Shown: piece by piece, positions 50,701 through 62,938 of the stretch
Layout of the letters: every line of letters starts with the position of its first letter
How positions within the stretch are numbered: position 1 is the first letter of the stretch
Assembly (NCBI RefSeq): GCF_024586455.1
Contig: NC_065922.1
Location: 21,076,089 to 21,140,088, forward strand
Direction of reading: 5' to 3'
Origin: Bactrocera neohumeralis
Lineage: Eukaryota > Arthropoda > Insecta > Diptera > Tephritidae
DNA: 64,000 nt
Notes under the pieces: model-generated
What the model was told of the DNA's origin: nothing
The model's database searches: none
What the model saw: only the letters and a program-made list of their open reading frames with translations
Translations under genes and position numbers: made by a program

Positions 50701-52507
50701 TTGAAGGCATAACTACATTGGCAGTCTTAATCTTGGCTAACAAAACATATTGAATCATATTGTATCATATCGTAAAGATTCGTATATTATGTAATACATA
50801 TTCTTAATGAGTATATTTATGCAAAAAATAATAAGCGAATCACCTTGCAGCCAGGTTACAGCGAAATAGATTGAGACATTTATATGCTAATTTAAATTTC
50901 GCTTTCTGGGAGTGACTTAAAATTTATACTTATTAAAATAAAATTGAAAATCTGAATCTTTTGTGTTTATAAATATTTGTTTGTAAAGTCAAAGTCAAAT
51001 AGGTAAGTAACCTCTCTTTGGTCTCAAAAATTCTGAATCTTCATTTAAGTCAAGATAAATGTTTTTCTCAAAAATAAGATTTAATTTCGTAAGGTTACTA
51101 GAGACATTTAAACTATCGTATTAGTCATTGCAGAACGATTTATTTTTGGTTTTTAAAAAAATGAAAAACTTTTTTTCAACAAATTTTATTGCATAAATGA
51201 CAATATAGCACTTTCGCTGAGTATAGAAAAACACTCAACACAATATATTAACCCAAATTTCATTATTTACTATTTCTTAATACATTCTATTCGCCATGCT
51301 AGTCATTGCTGCAATGCAAAACTAAATGTATGGTTGTGAAATTTGCGTTATCTTTAAATTATAAGGTCTCTCTTTACTTAAAATACTTTTCAATATGTCT
51401 TGCAAATAGCAACGAATATAATAACTGAAACAAATAACAAATACACTATACTCACAACAATACTAATAACAAAAATTTTCTTTACTGTAATTCTAAAGGA
51501 GATTTTGGCCGACAGTTGAAATCTCTTACGTATTTGTAAGCAATTCCATAGAACACTAGAGTACAAATGCATTCAATTTAAATGTAAATTTTTAATTCAA
51601 ACTAGTATGAAGATACTGAGTTTACGGGAATAGTAGACTCGATTATAACTGAGTAAATTGTCTCTACGCCAACAAAGAAGAAGAAGTATGAAGAAACCAC
51701 AATGCATAATACATAGAATTAAATAATTTGGTTGTGTTTATTGTTGTAAGGATGTAAATTTAAGTAGCTTATTTCTGAAAATTTTATATAAACTTATATA
51801 TTTGTAATTCAACTTTCTTCTTTAAAATAAAAATATTTATTTTTTAATAGCACATACATATTTACATATTAGTTACGAAACTTCTTTTAAGAATAAGAGA
51901 GAGGAGGCTACTAGTCGCTTACGTATTCATGTATATACTTATTTAAATAATAATCTCGAATAGCTTCCACAGCATTTTCATATACAATATATATATTATA
52001 TGAGGGTAAAGAAGGCATACTTCACACACGGTTTAAGTTAAGTTGGAAAAAAATAGTTTAGTTTAGTTTTAGTTTAGTTACTCTTTTCAAACAAACAAGA
52101 GAAAGAATGAAAAAAATGAATGAATTTTTAATACAATGGATGTACATATATATAATAAATTTAGTTAGATTTTAATATAATATGCGTACTGGTGACAAAT
52201 CTTAACAGAATTGATTACATCAAGTTGCTTAAACACATCAAACATTTTCACCGAAACTATTACTTTCCTCTATTTATCCTTCCACGACTGCTAGATATAA
52301 TTCTGATTTGTATATAAATATGTATATCTATCAGCTTAAAACCAAGAAACTTTATGTGCATCAAACAACTAATCTAAAAGCAAACAGAACTTCAAATGAA
52401 TTTCTCGCAGGCATAATCTGCCACCAAAATTTTTGCATTCAAGTGACAACACGAGGCTTGCTGGAAAAGTGCAATTCAAGTGAACATACATTCCAATATA
52501 TGTATAA
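47735..52507. other. Gene-poor stretch
   Basis: Only chance-length frames. A short (TTTAG)n-like tract lies at about 52056-52080. No element ends were recognised. Confidence 0.5.
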
Positions 52508-52620
52508 AAGTTTACGTCGAAGAGCAATATACGGTTACAGTTTCTCATCGAGTCGACTGCAGAGCCCATTACCTGGCAGTTGACAATGTTTTACTCACTC
52601 GAACGGCTGGAAAATAAAAG
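52508..52620 (+). pseudogene. Left half of a possible reading frame split by the pogo-like insertion
   Basis: After a TAA at 52505-52507 the frame runs open to the insertion site and includes IRLQFLIESTAEPITWQLTM and FYSLERLENK. If the pogo-like element and one TA are removed, it continues in frame into 54903-55049 (SSSFGCNSLVNRRDELPPIS and onward) for 87 codons in total. The region is GC-richer than its surroundings. I do not recognise the protein. Other frames here are also open for a while, so this may be chance. Confidence 0.25.
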
Positions 52621-52820
52621 TACACCCAACTCTTTTTTTACACGGATTTGAAGTTACACGGTTGAAAAAAATAAAAATTTTGTAAAAGATGTTTAATCAA
52701 GCACGGTTTTAAAATCACTGTCCTGTAATTACGTGCATGTTTGTTTGTTGGAATAACCCTATTCCTTCATACAAAAATAGCATTATGCAACACTGCATGT
52801 TCGAATATCCTTATTCAGCA

Positions 52821-52981
52821 CGCAATATTTTATCAATTGTTCGTGCTATCAATTAATATTGTTTTTACCACACTTTGAAATGAACATACATTCTGATCTT
52901 AATAAGGGAAAAAAAATATTATTTAATATTTTTAAAGTTATTAGCTCGCAATATTTTATCAATTGTTCGTGCTATCAATTA
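52821..52981 (+). repeat. 35-bp perfect direct repeat inside the pogo-like leader
   Basis: The sequence starting CGCAATATTTTATCAATTGT occurs at 52821-52855 and again, identical, at 52947-52981, offset by 126 bp. The following TGATCTTAATAAG also recurs (about 52895 and 52998). This indicates a tandem duplication of roughly 126 bp with a later deletion in the second unit. Confidence 0.92.
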
Positions 52982-53085
52982 GATTTGAACATTTCTGATC
53001 TTAATAAGTGAAAAAATATATTTTATCTATAAATTTTTAGTTAAGCTTTAAAAATAAAATTTTTGTCCGTACTACAGTTAACAAA

Positions 53086-54275
53086 ATGCTCAAATTTTTA
53101 AAGATTCGTAAAAGGCAAGACATTTCTTTGGAAGCAAAATTAAAAATCTTGAACTGTCCGGCAAGAGGTGAAGGTTCAATATCTGTGGCCAAGGCTTTTG
53201 ACTTAAACGAAGCTACTATCAGAACCATTAAGAAAAATGAGAATGAAATACGGAAATCTGTCATCATTTCATCAAAACATAGTTCCAAAACATCGTCATA
53301 CATTAGAGATGAAGTGTTAGTAAAAATGGAAAAATGTGTAGTGTTTTGGATTGAGGATTTATTGCAAAAGAGAATACCTGTAGATGGAAATATTATAAAG
53401 CAGAAGTCACTATGAATTTATAAGCAACTGCTGATATCGGAGCCATCAACAAGTCGTCAAGATAAGAGAAAGGAATTTTCTGCTAGTGATGTATGGCTAA
53501 CTGGATTTCTTAAAATAAATTATAATATAAAAATATTAAAGAAGAAATTGCATCAGCAGATGAAAAGGCGGCTAAAATCTTTCCAGCAGAAATAGCCAAA
53601 ATAATTGAAGATGAGGGTTATGTCCCCGACCAAATTTTCAATTCCGATGAAACGGGTTTGTTCTGGAATAAAATGCCTTCCAGAACTTTTATAGCAAAAT
53701 CCGAAAAAATTGCTAGTGGTTCTAAGTTGCTAAAGATCGGGTAACATTTTTATTGTGAAGCAACGCTTCTAGTGACAGAATTTTAAATTCTCCTTTAATT
53801 AACCGATCATTAAGGCCACGTGCTTTGAGAGAAAAAAACATTCAAGAGTTGCCGGTCCATTGGAGGGCGAATAAAATGGCCTGGATGACAGCAGGTCTAT
53901 TTACGAAATGGTTTGAAGAATGCTTTGTTCCTGAAGTTAAAATATATATGGAAATGCAATGTCTTGATTTTAAAGTGCTTTTGCTCATAGATAATGCGCC
54001 AAGTCATCCCGTTTTAGAGCATCCAAATGTTCAAGTAATATTTTTGCCAGCTAATAGCTTTGGCACACGAAATCGATGAAGAAGGATTTGAGGACCTACA
54101 AATTGAAGAAGTCGACGAATTAATGATAGATAAACATCTAGATGATGATTGTCTGATTGAACTATGTCAACTAACTGCTGGTTCAATTGACGACGGTCTA
54201 ACATTTAGTAAAAGTATGGTGAATCATTTCTTAAAAAATTATCCTAATATGGAACGTGTCCTGAAATTCGAATGA
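53086..54275 (+). pseudogene. Pogo/Tigger-type transposase pseudogene
   Basis: ATG at 53086 opens MLKFLKIRKRQDISLEAKLK, a CENP-B-type N-terminal helix-turn-helix that continues through SVAKAFDLNEATIRTIKKNE. After an in-frame TGA near 53413 the same frame goes on (IYKQLLISEPSTSRQDKRKE, FSASDVWLTGFLK), then shifts. Next come PDQIFNSDETGLFWNKMPSR with the first catalytic aspartate, an 85-codon stretch from 53825 with MAWMTAGLFTKWFEECFVPE, and LLLIDNAPSHP with the second aspartate. After VIFLPANS (about 54055) the reading jumps straight to an acidic C-terminal part (EEGFEDLQIEEVDEL). The family's QPMDQG block with the third aspartate is therefore deleted. It is non-functional. Confidence 0.92.
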
Positions 54276-54902
54276 GATATTAATAATTGTACTGCTGGGT
54301 ATAAAGAGTTGTATAAAGAACTTAAAAAACCAACAGTTCAATTTCCTATAAAAAGTTTTTAATAAAAAAGTCGACGGCGCTAGACCTTTCGGAAAGTAGT
54401 CCGAAAGTTCAAAGCTCAATTACCGGACGAAAGTCACCATTGGATAATTTGATGGATATCTCCAGTGATGATACCGACTTTAGACCAGTTCGTCGCAAAC
54501 AATTGCGCTTGTTATCAAGTAGCGACGAAGAATTGGAGCTATGTAAATATTTTTTCTTTATTTCTAATCTAATTTTTCTGTTCTGAATTCTGGTTTAACA
54601 GATTTCTTTTGTTTTTTGCTTGCTCTACCAATTTTTCACCTAATTAATTCATAATTATGTATTTTAAGTTTTAATGCTCAATAAAATGCTACATGAACAT
54701 ACAATTTTTATGCATATCTGAAATTTTATAGTTTTCAACATTTTTTACACGGTTTTTCGAAGTACATAAGATGAAATCATCTTACACGATTTTCAGATGA
54801 CATGGAACGAATCCGCCCTTTTACTATAGGAAACGCCATTTTTACACGGTTTTCTTTACACGGATTTTTGAGGAACGTATCTACCGTGTAAAAACAGAGT
54901 GT

Positions 54903-55202
54903 AGTAGTTTTGGTTGCAACAGCTTGGTCAACAGAAGAGATGAGTTGCCTCCAATATCTAATACAGCTACGGATGGGAATTTCACACTTCCGTCAGACAA
55001 TCTGCTTCACCTGGAGTTTGATTCACTAGAGCGTGTTGTATTGCATACTTGAATCACAGGCCTCCTCTGCAATTCAGTGATCCCATTTGGTGAATGCAAA
55101 ATTAAAGAATCAGACCGAGATATTGTTTAGTTTGCTGCAGGGATACCAGGCTTAAACGGTTTTGATCATTCAACGAAGAGGTTCAACCATTTTATGATTT
55201 AA
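54903..55202 (+). pseudogene. Right half of the possible split reading frame
   Basis: In frame with 52508-52620 across the restored TA, this piece reads SSSFGCNSLVNRRDELPPIS, NTATDGNFTLPSDNLLHLEF and DSLERVVLHT to a TGA at 55050. It then stays open again (ITGLLCNSVIPFGECKIKES and on) with one TAG near 55131, up to TAA at 55200. Two stops in about 100 codons is fewer than expected in this AT-rich DNA. The protein is not recognised. It could be a decayed exon or part of an older transposon. Confidence 0.25.
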
Positions 55203-58200
55203 TGAGCTACTAATATTGAAAATTATTTTTCCACAAAAAGTTAATTGGTATTCTACTACCAAGCATAATAGTAGAAACTGTGGGCACAAAATACCAAAAA
55301 GTTTATATGCGACACCTTTAGTACAATAAATTAAAATTCAGTAGCATGAGGGTTTTGCTAAAGCCAAAACGGAACATTTTTAGCTTTCCTTGCAATCAAT
55401 TATAAAAAATAATGACAAAATGTAAAAATAAAATAACTTCAGTTTTATGAAAATCAATAACATATCAATAATATTTCCATAGAAACCGATTCTGGTCGCT
55501 TAGCTTTAACTCCTAGAAGATTCGTATATAATAAATGAAAATATACAGTCAAGCGAAATGTATAACACTGAACTATTTGGCCTCTTAAGTTAAATTGTAA
55601 TTTTGCCAAGAAGTTGGATTATTTCACTCAAAGCAGCTCTTGGCGTAGTTATATAGCACAGAATTTCAGTATTTTGGAAAACAAGAGTGCAATGAAAGGT
55701 GAGCTTTCAAATTCTTCTTGCACTTTGTAGTTTCTTATGAACACACAGATAAAAACATTTTGCATTTATATATTGCTTCATTTAACACATACATATTTAC
55801 GACATTCTTCTTAAGTATATGCTACAAGGAGAAACTTTGAAAACTGTTTAGAAAATTTCGAAAAAAATTGTTTGCTTCTGTGACATTTACATACTTACTA
55901 CATCTTAAGTAACAGAGAGGCTTAGTTATCTTTAAGGTAACTAATTTAACAAAACAACACAAGAAATTTCATTGAAATTTCGACTAATATAATTAACAAT
56001 TATAATTTTGGAAACAAAATGCTTCGCTCAGCATTGAGTTGATTTAGTGTTATTAAGCAAAAAGCTGCCTTCGAAAATTTAGTAAGTTGGGAATGTAATT
56101 TACAATAACACAATTCTAAACTTTCACCCCCTTAGTTCACCTCAAGGTCCCGACGGTATTCAAAAAGTAAGTATCGAACACAAATTTGATTCTTTCTGTT
56201 TCTTTCTGTAACACTATAGAAAAATATACACAACAAAATCAATTTAGAAATACAAGTAATACTATTTCGCTGTATTCAATATTCTCACCCATTTTTATTG
56301 CTCCTTAATTCATAGTGGTAAATTTATTAATGGCACAGTGACAAAAAAATTATAGAAGAGTTGACTGCTCTTGATTTGATAAAGTGGTCAATTACAACCA
56401 TGGAATGAAAGTTTGCCAACTACTCTTATACAGCATGTACATGTGTGTGTTTTCTCATTCAAAAGTCTTAGTTGTCGTCAATGTTTACGATGTACTTATG
56501 TAGATGGGTAAAAAAAACTGGAATGAAAGTGCGTGTCTATTTATATACCAATATGATAGAACTTTGCTTTTGTTGTGGTCTATGCAGTTATTTGGGTGAC
56601 CAACAGAGCTGTATATATTACATAAGTTTTCTACAAAACAAACAGTTTTAAATTCTTTATAAAGGTTTTAAATGAATTTCTAAAAATAAATAAAATCAAT
56701 GTATTCGGATATGTATGTATTATATTGATGGTGGGCACTGTATTGTAATTACTTTTCGGTATTTAAAATAACCCTCTAGAAAGTAAATGAATGGAAATAT
56801 TGAAAAAATATTGAAGTAGACTTTGTAAGTGTTATGAAATGTTATTGTTTGAATTTGCATAGTCACTCCCAATTTATTTCATATTACTCTGAAAATTTCT
56901 AATATCACTTCAATGGATGCCTGAAAGACGAAAAAAGATTATAAGCTGTGTCTCTACAAATAAAAGCGAATTTTTCTTGGCGCCTTCAGTAAGTTACGCA
57001 ACTGAAAATTAATAAATTAATAAATTTATAAAATATTGTGTACAAAAATTGTTGTTTCTATAAGCGAAATAGATCTTCTGCAAACATACTCGCATACATT
57101 TTTAAAGCGCTGACTTCCATTGCATATAGCCGCTTGTATTTTCATTGATAAATCCATAAAATCATATACGCAACACTACTTTGCTTCTCATAATGGCAGT
57201 TTGGCTTAGTGCAGACGTGTGCATGGGGTTTAAAATAAGAATTAATATTCCCAAGGCTGCAGGTAAGCTAGCCATTTTCCATTTTGTCACGCTAGACGTA
57301 AGTCTAGTTCTATTCCCCCACCAGAAAAATTAGCATTAGTGCAAGGGAACTGGTTAATTCCAACACTGAAATGATGATGAACTTAAGTATAGATCTAAGC
57401 GTGCCTTGAGTAAGCGAAGCAATAAGGAACCAATAGAATTAATCAACAAATAAAAATTATATTTAAAGACTTTTTTCATTTCTGTGCAGATATATGCTAC
57501 GTTGTTATCGCTTGTATACTTGTAGTGACAAACACAATTGAACGTCCTTTCTGCAGCCATAACTTTCATATTTGGTTATTTTATAAGCGGAAAAATGCAT
57601 TCTATTGCAACGTTAAATATTAAATTTAAGTAAGCACACTTGAACGGATATCAGTTTCTGGTATGTCAATGAGTGCATACATGATATATGTTTTCCGACT
57701 GTGGCATTTGTGGTGAGTATTCGCTTCCTTGCATGATTTGGAACCTTTCTAACTGCATTTAAAATACTATCATTTTAACAACCCTGTCATATATCTGCCT
57801 TTCTAATTTGATTGCTCTAACAATTGAGTAAAAATTGCTAACAATGTTTGTGGTAGAACAAAGCCTTTTCTCTTTACTTGTATTCTGTCAACATGTCAGC
57901 CATTTATCATGGAGTGACAGCAATAATATCAGTGCTTTTGTGTGTTATATTTGTTCGAGGAATGTAGGTTTGAGCAAAGTAATGATTGCTCGAACTAATT
58001 TATTTAAATTATTGCTGAAGTTTTGTTATTTGAAGCTTTATATTATTTAACCAGATTTCACTTGTAAATTTTATTTCTAAGAATGAAAAATAATGTATAA
58101 AATGTAAAATAATGTTAAATGTGCAACAAGCTTCAAGTTAGCTTTGGGATTTTTTTAGTCAATTTAAAATTCAATTGTTTATAAAAATAAAGAAAATGTT

Positions 58201-59979
58201 TTACTTATTTGAATAACATTCATTCAAGTCAAAATTCATTTTTGCAAATCACAAATATATTTTTAGCTCAAAATTCATATCTGCAAGCTCTCACAAAAGT
58301 GACTGTGGTTATTTACATACCATAAGAGTACAATCTTTGTCTTTATATCACAAAAATTTATATTTCTGGAAAATTTAACTCACCTTACTACAATAAATTA
58401 AAAATAGAATTATTTTCTGGTTTCGGCATGGGCAGCCAAGCACATCAACAAAAATGTAGAGTTAATGGAGGTTAGAGATTTTACATTTTGTAAAGCTTTT
58501 AATGCTGTACAAGGCAATTTGTTCCACGGCGAAGAAAAAATTCTTAATTTTTTGAATGAGAACACATGCTGACATGACAATACATACAAGAGAGAGGGAT
58601 AATATTTAATAATATTAACAAATGAAATTAGCTTAGGACTATGTAGTAACCGAATTGCCTACCACTTCTTCAAGACAAAATTTATAATAATTTCAAAGGA
58701 AATAAACTCAGTTATCAGGGCATCGAAAATTACATTTGAATTTCCTCTTTTCGTCGCATTGTCATACATACTGTGAACCAGCAGTCAAGTTTTTTGTGTA
58801 AAAGACAAGAAATTCTCTCATAACTCACACATTTTATAAATTTTTCATAAAGTCTTCTTGTTCATATTTGTCTGTAGGAAAGAGTTATAATAAAATATTT
58901 TGTAGATTATAAATAGTAATGTTTATAAAACAAGCCATACAAGAAAAGTTATCCATAAATACATACACTTGGTGGAATACAGATGGCATTTTTTTAATAA
59001 TTTGCCATTAACAAAAGCAGTCCTTGCCGCTTCAATTCTTATTCGTTCCAAAATTATTTTACAGATTTATTACAACAGCCCGTTTCATAAAAATTGAATA
59101 GAACCCCGCGTTTCTATGTATTAAAATTGAAATTATAAAAAGTATCTGCAAGGCTGGTAACTCTTTCAAACACATACATATAGATGTCCTAAAGCATGCA
59201 AAAGGAAAGTAATAAATTTATGAAAAAGTCGAAAGCAAGCTCCCCGGAGAATCTAACGCATTTTATGTCCCAATGCCCGTAGTAACAAAATCCAAATTAC
59301 AAAACCCTCAAAATGTGGAAGCGTGCTTGCTTGCATTTGTTTCAGAACATTCTGCGAACGCATTATCTCTAACTATTTACTGTGTTACAACTTTGTGTGT
59401 ATATACCAAGTAAAAAAAATATAGAGTTGCATACTACATTAGGCCAGTACAGAGGCCTTTGAAAATCGCATAAATTGGAAAACTGTATGACGAATATTCT
59501 CATGTTTAAACGAACGTGAACGGTATATACGCAACTCCAGAAGCCCATATGGTATTTACAAACACTTCGTTGCATCTTGAATTTTCGAAAAGTATAAGTA
59601 ATTTTATTGGATAATCTTCAACTGATGTTTCAGAAAATATAATAGGGTCATGGGCGTTGATGGGTTCAAAAACATTTATTAACATTAGCAATAATGAATA
59701 TTAAGCAAGTCTATTTTGGATACAGACAGCTAAGACATTACTCTTTAATTTGTTAGAAGTGCTGAGTAATTTTAGTGAAAAATCAAAGCAACCTATAATT
59801 AGTTTAGAAAAATTTAATTATACACCGCTGCGTGATTTTACTTCTTGTTGTAATATATGTGTAACCAGTTATCTGCGTATTATTTATAATCATATATTTG
59901 TAGTCTCTTAGTAATTTACTTAATATAATTATACACGTATTTATCTAGCAAACTGTCATTTATACATACAAATACACTT
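55203..59979. other. Gene-poor stretch
   Basis: No gene or mobile element was recognised. The longest frames (71 codons) are AT-rich and domain-free. Confidence 0.5.
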
Positions 59980-61302
59980 ATTAATACTACAAGAGCCATA
60001 ATACTCTCTAAAATAGACTACGACCTACAGATTTACAGTTGGTGCTCGAATACAAACATTAAGCAGTTGGAGGCTCCATATCACGCTACGATTCGTCGTA
60101 GCTTAAACGCTTTTCCTACATCACCAACTAAATGTAACTTAGGAGAAAGTGGCTTACCGTCAATAAAGGAAAGAGTTTACGAAAAAACGATAGAACTTCT
60201 TCCCAAAATACTTAATTCTCCAAGCACTGGCATTCAGAAATGTATAACGCTTGCAGCAAAACACAAAAGAAATTTTCAACTCAAATCTACCCTCCGCCGC
60301 TGTCTTCAGTTTGCAAAAACTTTAAACATTCATATCCCAACGAAATTTTATACAAGCAACACTCAACCTGAATGGCTGATTAGTGATGTCTCAATAAGTA
60401 CATCTCTACATAATTTCAAAAAATCCGCCACGAGTAACACAGTTTTTCAACAAAACTGCTTAGAACTAACCAACGACTATAAGAATAAAAAGTTGAAAAA
60501 AATTTTCACAGATGGGTCCAAATTAACTAATACTGCCTATGCTGTTACCACAGCTAACGGGACAACTATTACTGGCGGAATTCTTCCATCATATTCGTTC
60601 GTATTTACCGCCGAGGCAATTGGAATATATATGGCATTAAAATATGCTATCTTACAAAAAGGCAAATTCCTTATTTGCTCAGACAGCTTCTCCTGCTTGA
60701 ACGCCATACGCAACATACGAAATAATTACATAGTAATATCTAAAATTAGAGATATTTGCATTAAACATAAAAGAAAAATAGCTCTTCTCTGGGTGCCTGG
60801 TCACGTTCGCATTCCTGGGAATGAATATGCTGACAACGCGGCAAAGTTTTTCGAATCTGCTACCACTTTTCTTAACGAGGTGCAAACATTTGAATCAAAA
60901 TGACCTCAGTAAAATGTTAAGCAGACACATATATGAAAAAAAGTTTCAGACTGGAAGAAATTTAAACACAAATACGCAATCCTAAACAAACTATGCGAAA
61001 AGGTACGCTACCCCAATAACATCTCAATACAACAAGCAACAATTTTTACTCGATTAAGGATCGGACACTCGTAAATCACTCACCAATATCTTCTTGGCGG
61101 CAATCCTATACCATCATACCCATTCTGCCCCAGCACATTATCCATGGAGCACATATTCATTATCTGTCCAGCACTAGAGAGTATTAGGCAAAAACACTTT
61201 AATTATAGTAAATACCAAACATTGTTGAGTACACCATCTTTCGTAAACATTGTTAATATAGGCAATTTTCTAAAAGAATGTAATTTTTATAACAAAATAT
61301 AA
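59980..61302 (+). pseudogene. I-clade LINE ORF2, C-terminal part (RT end, RNase H, zinc-knuckle-like)
   Basis: The frame opens with INTTRAIILSKIDYDLQIYS, the end of a LINE reverse transcriptase, and is open to TGA at 60901-60903, with 279 codons from 60067 onward. The RNase H domain shows all four acidic landmarks: IFTDGSKL, FTAEAIGIYMAL, CSDSFSCLNAI and LLWVPGHVRIPGNEYADNAA. Beyond 60903 the same frame has several stops but continues recognisably (QQATIFTRLRIGHS, then YPFCPSTLSMEHIFIICPAL, a C-x(7)-H-x(4)-C motif) to TAA at 61300-61302. The TTG-initiated frame is only part of a longer polyprotein, so no genuine start lies here. RNase H removes the RNA strand during target-primed reverse transcription. 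Confidence 0.92.
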
Positions 61303-61420
61303 ACTTTGTAACTTTATACTATTATATCGGAAGCGATGGCCACAGTAGCTTGTACTCCTTTCTTACCATTGGGCTTAATATTTTGTATATTTTTCCTAAT
61401 AATAATAATAATAATAATAA
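59980..61420 (+). mobile_element. 5'-truncated I-clade LINE with (TAA)8 tail
   Basis: Homology begins abruptly at about 59980 in the C-terminal part of the reverse transcriptase and runs through an RNase H domain and a CCHC-like motif. It ends with a short 3' untranslated region and (TAA)8 at 61397-61420. 5' truncation is usual for non-LTR retrotransposons. An RNase H domain together with a TAA-repeat tail is the pattern of the I clade, known from the Drosophila I factor. Several in-frame stops after 60900 show that it is dead. Confidence 0.88.
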
Positions 61421-62559
61421 CTAGCTCTATATTACTTGTATGGCAATTCTAGTATTTTTTTAGAATCAAAAAGCTATTTTCTTTATATAATTTTAAGGCC
61501 TATTTTGAAACTAAAGTTATAAAAAAAGTATATAATAGAAAGTATTATAAATCAGACACTAAACAAACCAAGACATCAGCCAACAGTTAAGAAACTATGA
61601 TAACTTTCTTTCAACGCAGTCAGATCTTGTCTAGACATTATTTTAATGTGAAAAAAATTACAAATTAAGAAGATTAGAAATTTATTTGTATGCCAGGAAT
61701 TCAAAATCAGAAAATTAACAAAAATTACACCAACTAAGTTTGAACTATATAATTTGGACTTTTTTTCATAACTTTCTAAGACAACTTAACGTCTAGCAAT
61801 GATTATAACAAATGTCACATTTCTTGCTTCCACGAAATTTGGTTATTTGAAGCCACAAAAGGAACAGAGGTTAAAATGTGTAAATATAAGTATTTAAGAG
61901 ACACCTGGCATAACACAAAGAACAACTTTTGCCTGCCACCAAAAGATAATCCGATTAGAGTGTTGCGTATACGCAGTAGGCGTCAAACATTATTGAAATG
62001 CCCCAAACAAAACAGAAATCTTATAAAGTGAGTGTAAGTTGGTCTCATGTTAATTTAAAGATAAACCAAGAGAACCTTAAATCTTGTTCATGTAAATCAC
62101 ATTTGTGTGCACATACATTCAAACTTGCTGTTCACTGGCAGAGACAAATTGTTGCAAATGATTTAATTTGATTTGCATTTCATAAACTTGGAAAGCACAA
62201 AGTCAGATACGACAGTTTATCTGGTGTGGAATAGAGGAAATTAAGAAATAAAATATATTTATATATATAAAACTATTTAATGTATACATATGTGTTACAA
62301 TAATATTGACAACTAATGGTCCGTTTATTACTTCTCCGGAGCTGTTTACATAATTGTAAACAAGTGCTGTATATAATTGAATTCTTTTCTCTTAAAAATT
62401 TAACATGAAAACGTAGAAACTGCGCAAAATTTTAGCATCCAGAGATCTCAAAACTCTTGATAACTAAAATTAAATTCACTAGAAAAGCCTTTGGTTGCCT
62501 TTTAAACTTCGGGATTTGGCAACCGTAGTGGGATAATCGGTCGACTCACAGCTTTATCG
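61421..62559. other. Gene-poor stretch
   Basis: No gene was recognised between the LINE tail and the SETMAR-type mariner fragment. Confidence 0.5.
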
Positions 62560-62840
62560 TAAAGTTTGACATTTTTGATGGTATGCATACTCAGCACGTT
62601 TTGCCATACGAACAATGTTTGAGTTGATTACAGTAGCTTAGAATATTCTTCTCGAATGGAATTAAATTTGGAACATCTTTGTGCGATTATTTTTCGACGT
62701 GCATTAATTCATCAAAAGTGCATAGGTGAACTTATTTTCGACGACGAAACTCAATCAAGAATAAATGTTTATCGATGAAAAGGTGAATTCAATCGAAGTC
62801 GTAGATCATTCGAGTTCAGAAATCAATAAGTTTTAAGAAT
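62560..62840 (+). pseudogene. SETMAR-type mariner transposase, N-terminal fragment
   Basis: ATG at 62656 opens MELNLEHLCAIIFRRALIHQ and continues KCIGELIFDDETQSRINVYR, TGA, KGEFNRSRRSFEFRNQ and a stop. This is the helix-turn-helix N-terminus of the mariner group often annotated in insects as SETMAR-like (pattern MEL..EH..AIIF..RR.L..Q.CI.EL...GDE.PS...V..W..EFNRGR.SL). A few residues are deleted after IIF and before FDDE. The leader upstream (AAAGTTTGACATTTTTGATG at about 62562) also fits this group, judged from memory. Everything after the first 60 codons is missing. Confidence 0.72.
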
Positions 62841-62938
62841 CCTTTCGTTTCGTGAATTTTTTAAAAGTATAGATAGAAGTTATTTTAAAAAATTTGAATT
62901 TTATTTCAACGGCTTGGTAAAACTCAAATTATAAATGA

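Larger units (their letters stand above)
52623..54901 (+). mobile_element. Pogo/Tigger-like element, 2,279 bp, both ends present
   Basis: The left end reads CACCCAACTCTTTTTTTACACGG in segments (CACCCAACTC, then TTTTTTTACACGG). The inverse of the right end is CACTCTGTTTTTACACGG. TA lies on each side (52621-52622 and 54902-54903). TTACACGG-type motifs recur just inside both ends: about 52637 and 52653 on the left, and about 54746, 54833 and 54855 on the right. This is the arrangement expected of transposase-binding subterminal repeats. The interior encodes a broken pogo-type transposase. A 35-bp direct repeat lies in the leader. Confidence 0.87.

Noticed and set aside
53037..53303. An 88-codon minus-strand frame
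   Set aside because: Antisense shadow of the pogo-type DNA-binding domain on the plus strand.
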